Shown: in pieces, positions 43,723-53,094 of the stretch
Layout of the letters: the number at the start of each line of letters is the position of its first letter
Position numbering within the stretch: position 1 is the first letter of the stretch
Source: Marimonas arenosa
GTDB taxonomy: Bacteria; Pseudomonadota; Alphaproteobacteria; Rhodobacterales; Rhodobacteraceae
Direction of reading: 5' to 3'
Assembly: GCF_030848945.1 (NCBI RefSeq)
Contig: NZ_JANHAX010000001.1
Span: forward strand, 1,054,001 to 1,118,000
Length of the DNA: 64,000 nucleotides
The notes under the pieces: model-generated
What the model saw: only the letters and a program-made list of their open reading frames with translations
Database searches by the model: none
Told to the model about the DNA's origin: nothing
Translations under genes and position numbers: made by a program

Positions 43723-44181
43723 TCAGATGCACTTGAAATATTCGAACGGTTCCAGGCAGTCGATGCAGCGCCATTGCGCCTTGCAGGGGGTCGAGCCGAA
43801 CTGGCTGATCTTCTCGAGCTTCTCACTGCCGCAACGCGGGCAGCGTTTCGGTCCGCCGGCCGGCTCGGGCGGCGCAATACCGTATGCCTCCAGCTTGGCG
43901 CGCGCCTCATCGGTCATCCAGTCGGTCGTCCAGGCCGGTGCCAACTGGCGGCGCAGCTCGACCTTCTCGATGCCCTTGGTCTTCAGTTCCGCCTCGATGT
44001 CGCGCTCGATCATCGAAGTCGCGGGACATCCGGAATAGGTCGGTGTCACCGTCACGACGCAGGTATCATCCTCCCACGCAACTCCGCGGATCACGCCCAG
44101 CTCCACCAGGCTGATCACCGGAATCTCGGGATCGGGCAGCGCGCTCAGCCACGCCCAGACCTGGTCGGAACTCACCTGCAT
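43723..44181 (-). CDS. paaD: Phenylacetyl-CoA epoxidase assembly subunit PaaD
   Basis: 152 aa. N-terminal DUF59/MIP18 domain with DPEIPVISLVELGVI and VTPTYSGCPAT (conserved cysteine), plus a C-terminal zinc-ribbon-like part CPRCGSEKLEKISQFG ... CIDCLEPFEYFKCI. Required for maturation of the PaaABCE complex, probably iron-sulfur or metal-centre assembly. 6 nt behind paaC. Confidence 0.93.
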   Translation of the reverse strand: MQVSSDQVWAWLSALPDPEIPVISLVELGVIRGVAWEDDTCVVTVTPTYSGCPATSMIERDIEAELKTKGIEKVELRRQLAPAWTTDWMTDEARAKLEAYGIAPPEPAGGPKRCPRCGSEKLEKISQFGSTPCKAQWRCIDCLEPFEYFKCI

Positions 44182-44187
44182 TGCGGG

Positions 44188-44961
44188 CTACCACTCGCAG
44201 CCCGGATAGGCCCGTTGCAGCCACTGCATCGAGCTCAGAAGATGCCCCAGATGCTCGGTGTGCATCCGCCCATCGCGTCCACCCTGGTGAACGTAGGACC
44301 CGCCCGGGATGCTCAGCGTCGCCGCGGACAGCACGCGACCGACCAATGCATCGTACTCTTCGCGCAAAGTCTCGAGCTTGGGCGCGATCCCGGCCTCGGC
44401 CACCGCCGTATCGATGGCATCGCTCACGAACAACTCGCCAACGTAAGGATAGAGATAGTCCAGCGCCTCTTGCATCCGTCGGTGGCTCTCCTCAGTGCCG
44501 TCGCCCAGCCCCACCACCGTGTGACCCGACCGCTCGACGTGATAGGCTGCCTCTTTCGAGGCCTTGGCCGCGATCGCCGCCACACGCGCGTCTGTCGATT
44601 GCATCAGTCGGCCCAGCATCACCACCTGCCAGGCATCGAACAGAAACTGTCGCATCAGGGTCTGGCCGAAATCGCCGTTGGGCAGCTCCAGCATCAGCGC
44701 ATTGCGGAAATCCCAGGCATCGCGCAGGAAGGCCAGATCATCCGCCGAGCGCCCCTTGCCCTCGACTTCGCCGGCGAGCCCCAGCCACATCTGCGTCTGG
44801 CCGATCAGGTCCAGCGCCGTGTTGGCCAAAGCGATATCTTCCTCGAGCACCGGCGCATGGCCGCACCATTCGCTCACCCGGTGACCGAGGATCAGCGTGT
44901 TGTCCCCCATCCGCAGCAGGAATTCGAACAGGGACGGGTTGTCCAGTTTGCCAGCCATCAC
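44188..44961 (-). CDS. paaC: Phenylacetyl-CoA epoxidase structural subunit PaaC
   Basis: 257 aa. Ferritin-like, non-catalytic partner of PaaA: LEFLLRMGDNTLILGHRVSEWCGHAPVLEED, ALANTALDLIGQTQMWL, LAFLRDAWDFRNALMLELPNGDF are the usual PaaC landmarks. Its start overlaps the paaB stop by 4 nt. It forms the alpha-beta heterodimer core with PaaA. Confidence 0.95.
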   Translation of the reverse strand: MMAGKLDNPSLFEFLLRMGDNTLILGHRVSEWCGHAPVLEEDIALANTALDLIGQTQMWLGLAGEVEGKGRSADDLAFLRDAWDFRNALMLELPNGDFGQTLMRQFLFDAWQVVMLGRLMQSTDARVAAIAAKASKEAAYHVERSGHTVVGLGDGTEESHRRMQEALDYLYPYVGELFVSDAIDTAVAEAGIAPKLETLREEYDALVGRVLSAATLSIPGGSYVHQGGRDGRMHTEHLGHLLSSMQWLQRAYPGCEW

Positions 44962-45242
44962 ATATGCCCCACTTCGTCCGGGATGTCATAGAAGGTCGGG
45001 TGGCGATAGACTTTCGACTCCGAAGGCTCGAACAGCGGGCCTTTCTCGCCCGGCGCCGTGGCCGCAATGTGCCGCGCCTCGACCACCCAGATCGACACAC
45101 CTTCGTTGCGTCGCGTATAGACGTCGCGCGCGTTGCGGATCGCGGTTTCCGCATCCGGCGCATGCAAGCTGCCGACATGTCGGTGGCTCAGCCCATGCTG
45201 GCCGCGGATGAAGACTTCCCAAAGGGGCCATTCGTTTTTCAT
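44958..45242 (-). CDS. paaB: Phenylacetyl-CoA epoxidase subunit PaaB
   Basis: 94-aa small subunit bridging PaaAC heterodimers: EWPLWEVFIRGQHGLSHRHVGSLHAPD is the typical N-terminus, followed by AETAIRNARDVYTRRNEGVSIWVV (split landmarks). Stop overlaps paaC start. A 97-bp gap separates it from paaA, longer than the other gaps of the operon. Confidence 0.95.
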   Translation of the reverse strand: MKNEWPLWEVFIRGQHGLSHRHVGSLHAPDAETAIRNARDVYTRRNEGVSIWVVEARHIAATAPGEKGPLFEPSESKVYRHPTFYDIPDEVGHM

Positions 45243-45339
45243 TTCATTTTCCTCTCAAAACCAGCCTGCGTCGCTCATCGCACCCGTGCGTGTGCGCCTC
45301 GCGAAGCCACCCGACAGGGCGGACGAACCCGCGGGCCAA

Positions 45340-46332
45340 TTACTCCGCTGCCACCTTCTGAGCCGCCCGCTTGCGGGCATGCGCCAGCAAGCCGTCGCGC
45401 ACCCATTGCCCATCTTCCCAGGCCGCCACGCGGTCGCGCATGCGGTCGCGATTGCAGGGGCCGTTGCCCTTGATCACGTCGAAGAACTCTTTCCAGTCCG
45501 GCATCGAGAAATCGTAATGCTCGCACTCTTCGTTCCATTCAATGCCCGGGTCGGGCCGGTCGAGCCCGAGATAGTCGATCTGCGGAATGGTCTGGTCGAC
45601 ATATTGCTGGCGCAGCTCATCGTTCGACTTCACCTTGATCTTCCAGGCCATCGACTGCTCGCCATGCACCGATTCCGCGTCCGACGGTCCGAACATCATC
45701 AGGCAAGGGAACCACATCCGGTTGAGCGCGTCCTGTGCCATGCGCCGCTGCTCTTTCGACCCCTGCGCCATCTTCATGAAGGCATCATAGCCCTGCCGCG
45801 CGTGGAAGCTTTCTTCCTTGCAGATCCGCACCATGGCGCGGGCATAAGGGCCATAGGAAGTCCGCTGCAAAGCCACCTGGTTGACGATCGCCGCGCCGTC
45901 GACCAGCCAGCCGACCGCCCCGATATCGGCCCAGTTCAGCGTCGGGTAATTGAAGATCGAGGAGTACTTCATCTTGCCTTCGTGCAAGAGCTCGATCATC
46001 TCGTCGCGGCTCACGCCCAGCGTCTCGGCTGCTGAGTAGAGATACAGCCCATGCCCCGCCTCGTCCTGCACCTTGGCGAGCAGGATCGCCTTGCGCTCCA
46101 GCGTCGGCGCCCGGGTGATCCAATTGCCCTCGGGCAGTTGCCCCACCACCTCGGAATGGGCGTGCTGGCCGATCTGGCGAATGAGTGTCCGGCGGTAATC
46201 TTCCGGCATCCAGTCACGCGGTTCGATCTTGATGTCGTTGTCGACCTTGTCCTGAAATTCACGCTCCTCGTCGCTCATTTCGTCGCGGGACTTGACGCCA
46301 CTGCTGGCCGTTTTGATCATCTGTGCATACAT
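45340..46332 (-). CDS. paaA: Phenylacetyl-CoA epoxidase catalytic subunit PaaA
   Basis: 330 aa from ATG 46332 behind GAGGAGGG. Di-iron oxygenase subunit that forms the 1,2-epoxide of phenylacetyl-CoA. Both iron-ligand sets are visible: [14 protein letters not shown] (ExxH, first) and [15 protein letters not shown] (E-E-xx-H, second). Full length. 12 nt behind the thiolase gene. Confidence 0.97.
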   Translation of the reverse strand: MYAQMIKTASSGVKSRDEMSDEEREFQDKVDNDIKIEPRDWMPEDYRRTLIRQIGQHAHSEVVGQLPEGNWITRAPTLERKAILLAKVQDEAGHGLYLYSAAETLGVSRDEMIELLHEGKMKYSSIFNYPTLNWADIGAVGWLVDGAAIVNQVALQRTSYGPYARAMVRICKEESFHARQGYDAFMKMAQGSKEQRRMAQDALNRMWFPCLMMFGPSDAESVHGEQSMAWKIKVKSNDELRQQYVDQTIPQIDYLGLDRPDPGIEWNEECEHYDFSMPDWKEFFDVIKGNGPCNRDRMRDRVAAWEDGQWVRDGLLAHARKRAAQKVAAE

Positions 46333-46344
46333 CTCGCGCCCTCC

Positions 46345-47550
46345 TCAGACACGTTCCAATATCAGGGCCGCACCCTGGCCCACGCCGACGCACATGGTGC
46401 AGAGCGCAAACCGCCCGCCCGTGCGCCGCAATTGATAAGCCGCCGTCAGCACCAGCCGCGCCCCCGACATGCCCAGCGGGTGGCCGATGGCAATCGCGCC
46501 GCCGTTGGGATTCACATGGGGCGCGTCATCGGCCACGCCAAGATCCCTCAGCGTGGCAAGCCCTTGCGCCGCGAAGGCTTCGTTCAACTCTATCACGTCC
46601 ATATGCTCGATCGACAGCCCGGTGCGCGCCAGAACCTTTTTCGACGCCGGCACAGGCCCGACCCCCATTACCCGCGGCTCGACCCCTGCCGAGGCGACAC
46701 CGACGATCCGTGCCATCGGGCTCAGGCCATTCTGTGCCGCCGCCGCCTCGCTGGCAATCAGCAGCGCCGCCGCGCCGTCGTTGACACCGCTGGCATTGCC
46801 TGCGGTCACGCTCAGGTCAGGTCCATTCACCCCCTTGAGCTTGCTCAATTGTTCCAAGCCGGTGCCCGGCCGCGGATGCTCGTCGGTATCGACGACGATC
46901 GGATCGCCCTTACGCTGCGGCACCGAAACAGGCGTGATCTCGTCGGCGAAAACCCCGGCCGCCTGCGCTTGCGCCCAACGCGCCTGGCTGCGCGCGGCGA
47001 ACGCGTCCTGGTCTTCCCGGCTGACGTCCCAATCGGCGGCGACATTGTCGGCGGTTTGCGGCATCGAGTCGGTGCCGTACATCTTCTCCATCTTCGGGTT
47101 GACGAAGCGCCAGCCGATAGTGGTGTCATAGACCGCATTTGCGCGCGTGAACGCCGCCGTCGCCTTCGGCATCACAAACGGCGCCCGGCTCATGCTTTCC
47201 ACGCCGCCTGCGATCAGCATGTCCTGGTCGCCGGCGCGGATCGCCCGGCTGGCCATACCCACCGCGTCGAGCCCGCTGGCGCAGAGCCGGTTTACCGTCA
47301 CCCCCGGCACATCCACCGGCAACCCGGCCAGCAGCGCCGCCATGCGGGCCACGTTGCGGTTGTCTTCGCCGGCCTGGTTGGCGCTGCCATAGATCACGTC
47401 GTCAAGCCGCGCCCAGTCCACACCGGGGTTGCGCGCCATCAGCGCCGCAATCGGAATGGCCGCCAGATCGTCGGTTCGAACCGAGGACAGCGCCCCACCG
47501 TAACGGCCGATGGGAGTGCGGGTCGCATCGCAGATAAACGCGTCGGTCAA
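46345..47550 (-). CDS. paaJ: 3-oxoadipyl-CoA/3-oxo-5,6-dehydrosuberyl-CoA thiolase
   Basis: 401 aa from TTG 47550 with AGGAG upstream (a frame extension to 47598 has no signal and crosses the operator). Thiolase fold: nucleophile Cys in VNRLCASGLDAV, His in AIAIGHPLGMSGAR and second Cys in LCTMCVGVGQGAA. The N-terminal DAFICDATRTPIGRYGGALS is typical of PcaF/PaaJ. It performs both thiolytic steps of the pathway. First gene of the paaJABCDE operon, directly behind the palindrome at 47589. Confidence 0.92.
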   Translation of the reverse strand: MTDAFICDATRTPIGRYGGALSSVRTDDLAAIPIAALMARNPGVDWARLDDVIYGSANQAGEDNRNVARMAALLAGLPVDVPGVTVNRLCASGLDAVGMASRAIRAGDQDMLIAGGVESMSRAPFVMPKATAAFTRANAVYDTTIGWRFVNPKMEKMYGTDSMPQTADNVAADWDVSREDQDAFAARSQARWAQAQAAGVFADEITPVSVPQRKGDPIVVDTDEHPRPGTGLEQLSKLKGVNGPDLSVTAGNASGVNDGAAALLIASEAAAAQNGLSPMARIVGVASAGVEPRVMGVGPVPASKKVLARTGLSIEHMDVIELNEAFAAQGLATLRDLGVADDAPHVNPNGGAIAIGHPLGMSGARLVLTAAYQLRRTGGRFALCTMCVGVGQGAALILERV

Positions 47551-47588
47551 AATTTCGTCTCCTGTTCCATCGGGTATTTCGCAAAAAC

Positions 47589-47604
47589 CCGACCGCATGG
47601 TCGG
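47589..47604. promoter_or_regulatory. TetR(PaaR)-like operator before the paaJABCDE operon
   Basis: CCGACC (47589-47594) and GGTCGG (47599-47604) are a perfect inverted repeat around GCAT, 39 bp before the TTG start of paaJ. Aligned by centre with the site at 38215 the half-sites agree (CC-R-ACCG), so the same TetR-type protein probably binds both. Confidence 0.6.
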
Positions 47605-47713
47605 TGATAGATTCGTGCGCGATTCGACGCAAGCCCTTTGTTACGCCATTCCGCGTATTCCCAAAACTTCTGTAACACATTCAAAACCAGCCATTCGACG
47701 GCCTCGGGACCTT

Positions 47714-48505
47714 TCAAATGTCGCCGAAATCGCCATGCCGCCCCTTTCCGCCGGCAAATCGCGCCGCCCCGGCGGCGCCTTCCAAGGTGACCATGTCGCG
47801 GCTGCCGCGCCATTCCTGGCGCAGCGCGGCACGTAACGGTAAACCCGCCTGCTCCCGCGCCGAAGCCCGATCAGCCCGCAAACACCCCTGTGGAAACCGG
47901 GCCATCTGCTGTGCCAGGTCTTCGGCCCTCTCCCGGGCCTGCCCCTCCAGCACGACGTATTCACACAGCCCGATGCGCAACGCCTCCTCCGCCTCGACCC
48001 TGCGGCCCGTCAGGATCAGGTCCATCGCCCGGCCCTCGCCGACCAGCCGCGGCAACCTGACCGTGCCCCCGTCGATCAATGGCACCCCCCAGCGCCGGCA
48101 ATAGACCCCCATGAAGGCACCCTCAGCCATAACCCGGATGTCGGCCCAGATCGCCAGTTCCATGCCGCCCGCCACCGCCGGGCCTTCAATCGCCGCGATC
48201 ACCGGTTTCGACAACTCCAGCCGCGACGGCCCCATCGGCCCGATCACGTGGCCTTCTTCCGGGAAATCCAGTCGCTCCATCCCACCGCCCTCGGTGAAAT
48301 GCGCCACCTGCTTTAGATCCCATCCGGCACAGAATGCCCCGCCTTCCCCCCAGAACACCGCCACGCGCGCACCGTCGTCAGCCTCGAAGGCCAAAAACGC
48401 CTCAAAAAGCGCCGCCGCGCTGTCCGCATCCATCGCGTTTCGCGCTTCGGGCCTGGAATGGATCACCGTCCTGACCGGCCCGGCCTTTTCGATCCGCACC
48501 GCCAT
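47714..48505 (-). CDS. Enoyl-CoA hydratase/isomerase family protein
   Basis: 263 aa from ATG 48505 (GGAGGAGAAC upstream; frame open to 48664). Crotonase: GAFCAGWDLKQV and IEGPAVAGGMELAIWAD form the oxyanion hole, and YCRRWGVPLIDGGTVRL is the catalytic loop region. Within the paa cluster it may be the 2,3-dehydroadipyl-CoA hydratase (PaaF role), but usual PaaF residues cannot be checked by eye, so no symbol is given. It is upstream of the operator and so is not in the paaJ transcript by necessity. Confidence 0.85.
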   Translation of the reverse strand: MAVRIEKAGPVRTVIHSRPEARNAMDADSAAALFEAFLAFEADDGARVAVFWGEGGAFCAGWDLKQVAHFTEGGGMERLDFPEEGHVIGPMGPSRLELSKPVIAAIEGPAVAGGMELAIWADIRVMAEGAFMGVYCRRWGVPLIDGGTVRLPRLVGEGRAMDLILTGRRVEAEEALRIGLCEYVVLEGQARERAEDLAQQMARFPQGCLRADRASAREQAGLPLRAALRQEWRGSRDMVTLEGAAGAARFAGGKGRHGDFGDI

Positions 48506-48641
48506 GTTCTCCTCCCTTTGACCGACAGCGTGCCGCCGCCGCCGCAAATTCGCAACGAAGCGGTGAAAATTCTGCCCCTTTCTTGCACTAAACGCGGCGT
48601 CACGTTTTGCTTTCGTCAGGTTTCCAGCCCGGAGCGCCCCG

Positions 48642-50633
48642 ATAGAACCGCTTGCCCATCCCACCTACCGCCCCGAAATAGACGGGCTGCGCATGATCGC
48701 GGTGCTCGGCGTGGTGCTCTATCATTTCGGCGTGCCCGGCTTGCCCGGAGGCTTTACCGGTGTTGATGTATTCTTCGTCATATCAGGTTTCCTGATTGGC
48801 GGGATCCTCTGGCGCAACCTCGAAGAAACCGGCTCGATCAGCCTCGCCCGCTTCTACACCCGCCGGGTCAAGCGCCTGGCGCCGGCTTTTTTCGCCATGG
48901 CGGCAGCCTCCGCGCTTGTCGCCTGGGTCGTGCTTCTGCCTTTCGAATTCCGCGAATTCGGCAAGGAACTCATCGCCGCAACCACCTACCTGTCGAACGT
49001 GCTGTTCTGGCGCGGCGAAGGGTATTTCGACATCGGCGCCGAGAACAAGGTGCTGCTGCACACCTGGTCGCTGGCTGTCGAAGAACAGTTCTATATCGTC
49101 TTGCCGGTGCTGATGCTGGCCCTCGCGCGCTGGCGGCGACTGCTCGTTGCGCTGCTTGTCGTCCTCTTTGTTGGCTCCCTTACCGCCAACATCGCCCTCA
49201 GCCCGACAGATCAGACCACCACCTTCTACCTTTTCCCGTTCCGCGCTTGGGAATTGCTGGCCGGCGTCCTGCTTGCTGTTGCGGGCCACAGCCGCGGCTT
49301 CAGCTACGTTCTCCGTCCCGGGCTCAGCTACGCTGGTCTCGCCCTCGTCCTTGCCGGGCTTACCCTGGTCGCACCGCAAGGGTTCCCCGGCTGGCAGGCG
49401 CTTTTTCCGGTGCTCGGCACCACCCTTCTGATCGCCAACGGCAAGGACGACAATCGCGTCAACCGCGCCCTTGCCGCCCCACTGCCGGTGTTCATCGGCA
49501 AGATTTCCTATTCCCTCTACCTCTGGCACTGGCCGGTGCTGGTGCTGTCACGCTACTGGCGCGACGGCTATGCCGGCCCGTTGGAAGCCGCGCTGTGGCT
49601 CGCCCTCGCATTCGCGCTGGCCATCCTGTCTTGGGCGCTGATCGAAACCCCGTTCCGGCGCACGCACCCCCGCTCCGGCTGGCGGGTTCTGGCGGCGCTG
49701 GCCGCGCCCTCCGCCGCCGCGCTGGGCATCGGAGCGCTGGCCTATGTCAAGGATGGCCTGCCCGCCCGCTTCGCACCCGAAACCCGCGCCTATATTGCCG
49801 CCTCGGCCGATTTCAATCAGGACTGGTCGCGCTGTCACACCCCGGCGCAATCACCGTTCAAAAACGTCGAACTTTGCCCGATCGGACCCGAAGGCCTGCC
49901 CGAAGTGATCGTCTGGGGCGACAGCCACCTGCGCGCGATCAAGGAAGTTCTCGAACAGGCGGCCTTTGACACCGATACGCCCGCCCTGATCATCTGGCAT
50001 GCCGGCTGCCCGCCGGTATTCGGCATCAGCAAGCAGGAAAGCTACGCCACCCCTGCCGAAGACGCTGCCTGCGCCGCCGGCACCGCTGAAATCCGCCGCA
50101 GCCTCGCTAGCCTCGCCCAGGCCCGCACTCTCCTGCTCGTCGCCCGCTGGGCCTACTATGCCGACGGCGCGGGCTCGGGACGTGACGCGCATAACACCAT
50201 CCGGCTTGCCGGGCTTGGCGGGTCGACCAACCGCGAGGTTCTGTCACGTGCGCTGGCCGAAACCCTACCGGAGCTCCGCCGCCACTTTCCCCGCCTCTTC
50301 CTGCTGCGCCAGCCGCCCGAAATTCCCGACTACGACAGTCGTGAAACCGCCCGCCGCCTCGCCTATGGCCGCGTCTTGCCCACCGAGACCCCCACCGACG
50401 TGTCGCGGACCGTCGCAGAAACCCGCGCCGCTGGCGCAGAGGCGCTCTTCGCCCCCTATCTCGCCGAGGGCAGCCTGCGCCTGATCGACCCCTGGCCGGT
50501 TCTCTGCACCGCCGAGAAATGCTCGGCTCGCCATGGCGACGCCATCTGGTATTTCGACAACAATCATCTGACCAACACCGCCGCCCGCGCCTTCGCTGGT
50601 CTCATTTCCCCGGTCTTCGAGGTAAAGAACTGA
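48642..50633 (+). CDS. Acyltransferase-3/SGNH two-domain O-acyltransferase (OafA-like), start codon anomalous
   Basis: Integral membrane acyltransferase: about ten membrane segments (N-terminal two thirds), opening with the family motif TYRPEIDGLRMIAVLGVVLYHFG, FTGVDVFFVISGFLI, and the catalytic-type RFYTRRVKRLAPAF; the C-terminal third is a periplasmic SGNH hydrolase with VIVWGDSHLRAI and the DNNHLT box (SGNH His). It acylates a surface sugar. The ATG at 48693 lies inside the conserved motif, and no ATG, GTG or TTG precedes it in frame after the stop at 48564-48566. ATA at 48642 has CGGAG 7 nt upstream and gives IEPLAHPTYRPEIDGLR; start there assumed (663 aa). Probably linked to the polysaccharide genes downstream. 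Confidence 0.78.
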   Translation: MEPLAHPTYRPEIDGLRMIAVLGVVLYHFGVPGLPGGFTGVDVFFVISGFLIGGILWRNLEETGSISLARFYTRRVKRLAPAFFAMAAASALVAWVVLLPFEFREFGKELIAATTYLSNVLFWRGEGYFDIGAENKVLLHTWSLAVEEQFYIVLPVLMLALARWRRLLVALLVVLFVGSLTANIALSPTDQTTTFYLFPFRAWELLAGVLLAVAGHSRGFSYVLRPGLSYAGLALVLAGLTLVAPQGFPGWQALFPVLGTTLLIANGKDDNRVNRALAAPLPVFIGKISYSLYLWHWPVLVLSRYWRDGYAGPLEAALWLALAFALAILSWALIETPFRRTHPRSGWRVLAALAAPSAAALGIGALAYVKDGLPARFAPETRAYIAASADFNQDWSRCHTPAQSPFKNVELCPIGPEGLPEVIVWGDSHLRAIKEVLEQAAFDTDTPALIIWHAGCPPVFGISKQESYATPAEDAACAAGTAEIRRSLASLAQARTLLLVARWAYYADGAGSGRDAHNTIRLAGLGGSTNREVLSRALAETLPELRRHFPRLFLLRQPPEIPDYDSRETARRLAYGRVLPTETPTDVSRTVAETRAAGAEALFAPYLAEGSLRLIDPWPVLCTAEKCSARHGDAIWYFDNNHLTNTAARAFAGLISPVFEVKN

Positions 50634-50687
50634 TATGGCCGAGTTCTCCACCCAACGCTTCATCATGCTAAAAATACCCTGGGAGTG

Positions 50688-50704
50688 GGGGGGCAGAGCC
50701 CCCT
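50688..50704. repeat. GGGGGC-N3-GCCCCC hairpin element, copy 1
   Basis: GGGGGC AGA GCCCCC, preceded by ATACCCTGGGAG about 15 nt to the left. The same design occurs at 53095-53109. It lies 29 nt before the GMC gene and after the acyltransferase stop, and could stop transcription or mark a dispersed palindromic repeat. No U tract follows. Confidence 0.6.
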
Positions 50705-50732
50705 CTCCGGCAGGCCAACCCGAACCATCGCC

Positions 50733-52289
50733 ATGACCCAAGAGCTGACGGACAAGACCTGGGACGTGATCATCGTCGGCACCGGCATCGGCGGCGGCAC
50801 CGCCGGCCGGGCGCTGGCCGAGGCCGGGCTGAACACGCTCTTCGTCGAAAAGGGTCCCGCCGGTCACCGCGCCGAACGCACGCCGCTGTCGCACGACATC
50901 TTCCTGCCCGAAGCCCGGCGCCTGCGCGGTTTCTGGCCCGGCCAGATGGTCGAACGCAAGAACGGCCAGGACAACCGCTTTTTCGGTCCGCTCGGCGCCG
51001 GTGTGGGCGGCAGCTCGGTGTTCTATGCCGCAACGCTCGAACGCCCCGAACCGCATGATCTCGACGACCTACCCGGCCACCCGCACCCGACCGGTGGCTG
51101 GCCACTGTCCTATGACGATTTCGCTCCCTACCTGTCCCGGGCGGAGCAGCTCTACATGGTCTCCGGCGAGCCGCATTGCGCCGGCCAGACCCTACGCCCG
51201 CCGCCTGCCCTGGCGCCCGGAGACGCCCGCATCATCGAACGTCTCAGGCAGCGCGGCTTGCACCCTTATCACCTGCACGCCGCCATTGCCCGCCTGCCCG
51301 GCTGTCGCGACTGCACCGGCCACAAATGCCCGCGCGCCTGCAAGATGGACGGCCGCTCCGCCGGGGTCGAACCCGCACTCTCCACGGGAAAAGCCGCGCT
51401 GCTCGACAATTGCGAGGTCACCCGGATCGCCACGGACGGCGCCCGGATCACCCATCTCGAGGCCCGCCGCGGCGGTGAGTCCCTCCGGCTCCGGGCCCGG
51501 CATTACCTGCTCGCCGGCGGCGCCTTCGGGTCTCCCCGGCTCTGTCTCGCGTCGGCCTGCAACCAGGCTCCGAACGGCATCGCCAACAGCTCCGGCCTCG
51601 TCGGCCGCGGCCTGATGTTTCACCTCAACGAGCTGTTCGCGGTCTGGCCCGGCCTGACCGACCCGACGCCGACCAAGGCGATCGGCCTGCGCGATCTCTA
51701 CCACGCCCGGGGCCAGCGCCTCGGCATGGTCCAGGCGATGGGGATCACCGCCTCCTATGGCGAAATCGCCTATTACCTGGAAGCTCTGATCGCCCGCACC
51801 GTCCTGCGCCGTCTCCCGCTGGCCGGAAAACTCTCCCGCATTCCCGCTGCCTTGGCCACCAAGCTGCTCGGCTCGGCCAAGATCTTCGTCGGCCTGCTCG
51901 AAGACCTGCCTTACGACGAAAACCGGGTCCTGCCGCCGGTGCCGGGCTCGGACGATGTCGCCTTCAGCTACACGCTCCATGACGAGCTCCTCGCCCGCCG
52001 TCACCTGTTCCGCCGCGAGATTTCCCGCGCCTTCCGCGGCCAGCGCCGGCTGCTGCTGTCGCGCAGCCCCGATCTCAACCACGGCCACCCGTCCGGCACC
52101 ATGCGCTTCGGCCAGGATCCGTCCGCCTCCGTGCTCAACCCGCAGGGGCGCACCCACGACCTGCCCAACCTGTGGTGCGCCGATGCCGGTTTCATGCCGA
52201 CGTCGATGGGTGTGAACCCCTCTCTCACCATTGCCGCTCAGGCCCTGCGCGTGGCCGACGCGATCAAGGAGGCCCCCGATGCCCCGTAA
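50733..52289 (+). CDS. GMC-family oxidoreductase
   Basis: 518 aa from ATG 50733. FAD-dependent glucose-methanol-choline oxidoreductase: ADP-binding motif VIIVGTGIGGGTAGRAL at the N-terminus, GGSSVFYAATLERP, a cysteine cluster (CRDCTGHKCPRAC) near residue 200 found in bacterial GMC enzymes with Fe-S or structural cysteines, and the C-terminal signature NLWCADAGFMPTSMGVNPSLTIAAQALRVADAI. Substrate unknown. Overlaps the SDR gene by 11 nt; both are bracketed by hairpin elements. Confidence 0.87.
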   Translation: MTQELTDKTWDVIIVGTGIGGGTAGRALAEAGLNTLFVEKGPAGHRAERTPLSHDIFLPEARRLRGFWPGQMVERKNGQDNRFFGPLGAGVGGSSVFYAATLERPEPHDLDDLPGHPHPTGGWPLSYDDFAPYLSRAEQLYMVSGEPHCAGQTLRPPPALAPGDARIIERLRQRGLHPYHLHAAIARLPGCRDCTGHKCPRACKMDGRSAGVEPALSTGKAALLDNCEVTRIATDGARITHLEARRGGESLRLRARHYLLAGGAFGSPRLCLASACNQAPNGIANSSGLVGRGLMFHLNELFAVWPGLTDPTPTKAIGLRDLYHARGQRLGMVQAMGITASYGEIAYYLEALIARTVLRRLPLAGKLSRIPAALATKLLGSAKIFVGLLEDLPYDENRVLPPVPGSDDVAFSYTLHDELLARRHLFRREISRAFRGQRRLLLSRSPDLNHGHPSGTMRFGQDPSASVLNPQGRTHDLPNLWCADAGFMPTSMGVNPSLTIAAQALRVADAIKEAPDAP

Positions 52290-53055
52290 CGATCCCCGTA
52301 TCCTGTCCGGCCTCGCCCTCGTCACCGGCGCCGGCTCCGGCCTGGGCCGGGCCCTGGCCGTGGAACTCACCCGGCGCGGCATGCAGGTCGCGGGTCTCGG
52401 CCGCCGCGCCGACGCGCTGCACGAGACCGCCGCCGCCGCCGGCCCCGGCTTCCACCCCATCGCTGCGGATATCAGCGATTTCACCGCCTTGCGCACAGCG
52501 TTCGACCAGGCCGATCGCATCGCTCCGCTCAGCCTGCTGATCAACAATGCCGCCACCTACCCGCATCGCGACATCCTCGCGGAAACACCGGAAAGCTTCA
52601 TGGCGACCATGAACGTCAATTTCGCCGGCACGCTTGCCGGCACCCGCCTGGCCCTCGATCGCTTCGTGCCGACCGGCTTCGGCCGTATCCTCAACGTCGC
52701 CACCTTCGCGGACCTGCACCCGTTGCCCACCGCGGCCGCCTATTCCACCTCCAAGGGCGCCGCCCGCATCCTGACCCGCGCCCTCAAGGCCGATCTCTCC
52801 GACCGTTTTCCCGACATTGTCATCACCGACTGGATGCCCGGCATGCTCGCCACGGCGATGGGTGTCCCCGACGGGTTGCCGCCTGAAACCTCAGCGGTAT
52901 GGGGCGCCGAACTGGCCCTTTGGCACGACCCGTCCCTCACCGCCGCCACCTTCGAGATGGACAGGGAAATCCTCCCGCCACGGGGCCTCAAGTCGCGCCT
53001 GAAAGACCTGCTCCTCTTTCGCCGACCTTCCCCCCGCCGCCTCGGCCGGGACTGA
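52279..53055 (+). CDS. Short-chain dehydrogenase/reductase
   Basis: 258 aa from ATG 52279, inside the end of the GMC gene and hence translationally coupled to it. Rossmann motif LVTGAGSGLGRALAVEL, NNAATYPH (NNAG variant), and the catalytic YSTSKGAARIL (YxxxK) are present; the catalytic Ser is probably in VATFADLH, where the expected Ser is not obvious. Together with the GMC enzyme it could act on the alcohol/ketone pair of a sugar or lipid substrate. C-terminus is basic (RLKDLLLFRR). Confidence 0.82.
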   Translation: MPRNDPRILSGLALVTGAGSGLGRALAVELTRRGMQVAGLGRRADALHETAAAAGPGFHPIAADISDFTALRTAFDQADRIAPLSLLINNAATYPHRDILAETPESFMATMNVNFAGTLAGTRLALDRFVPTGFGRILNVATFADLHPLPTAAAYSTSKGAARILTRALKADLSDRFPDIVITDWMPGMLATAMGVPDGLPPETSAVWGAELALWHDPSLTAATFEMDREILPPRGLKSRLKDLLLFRRPSPRRLGRD

Positions 53056-53094
53056 TCCCGGTCCTTCATCTTTCCGGGAATACTCTGTGGGCCT

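Noticed and set aside
42617-44038. 473-aa plus-strand open frame antisense to paaE/paaD
   Set aside because: Shadow; spans the boundary of two well-identified genes on the other strand.
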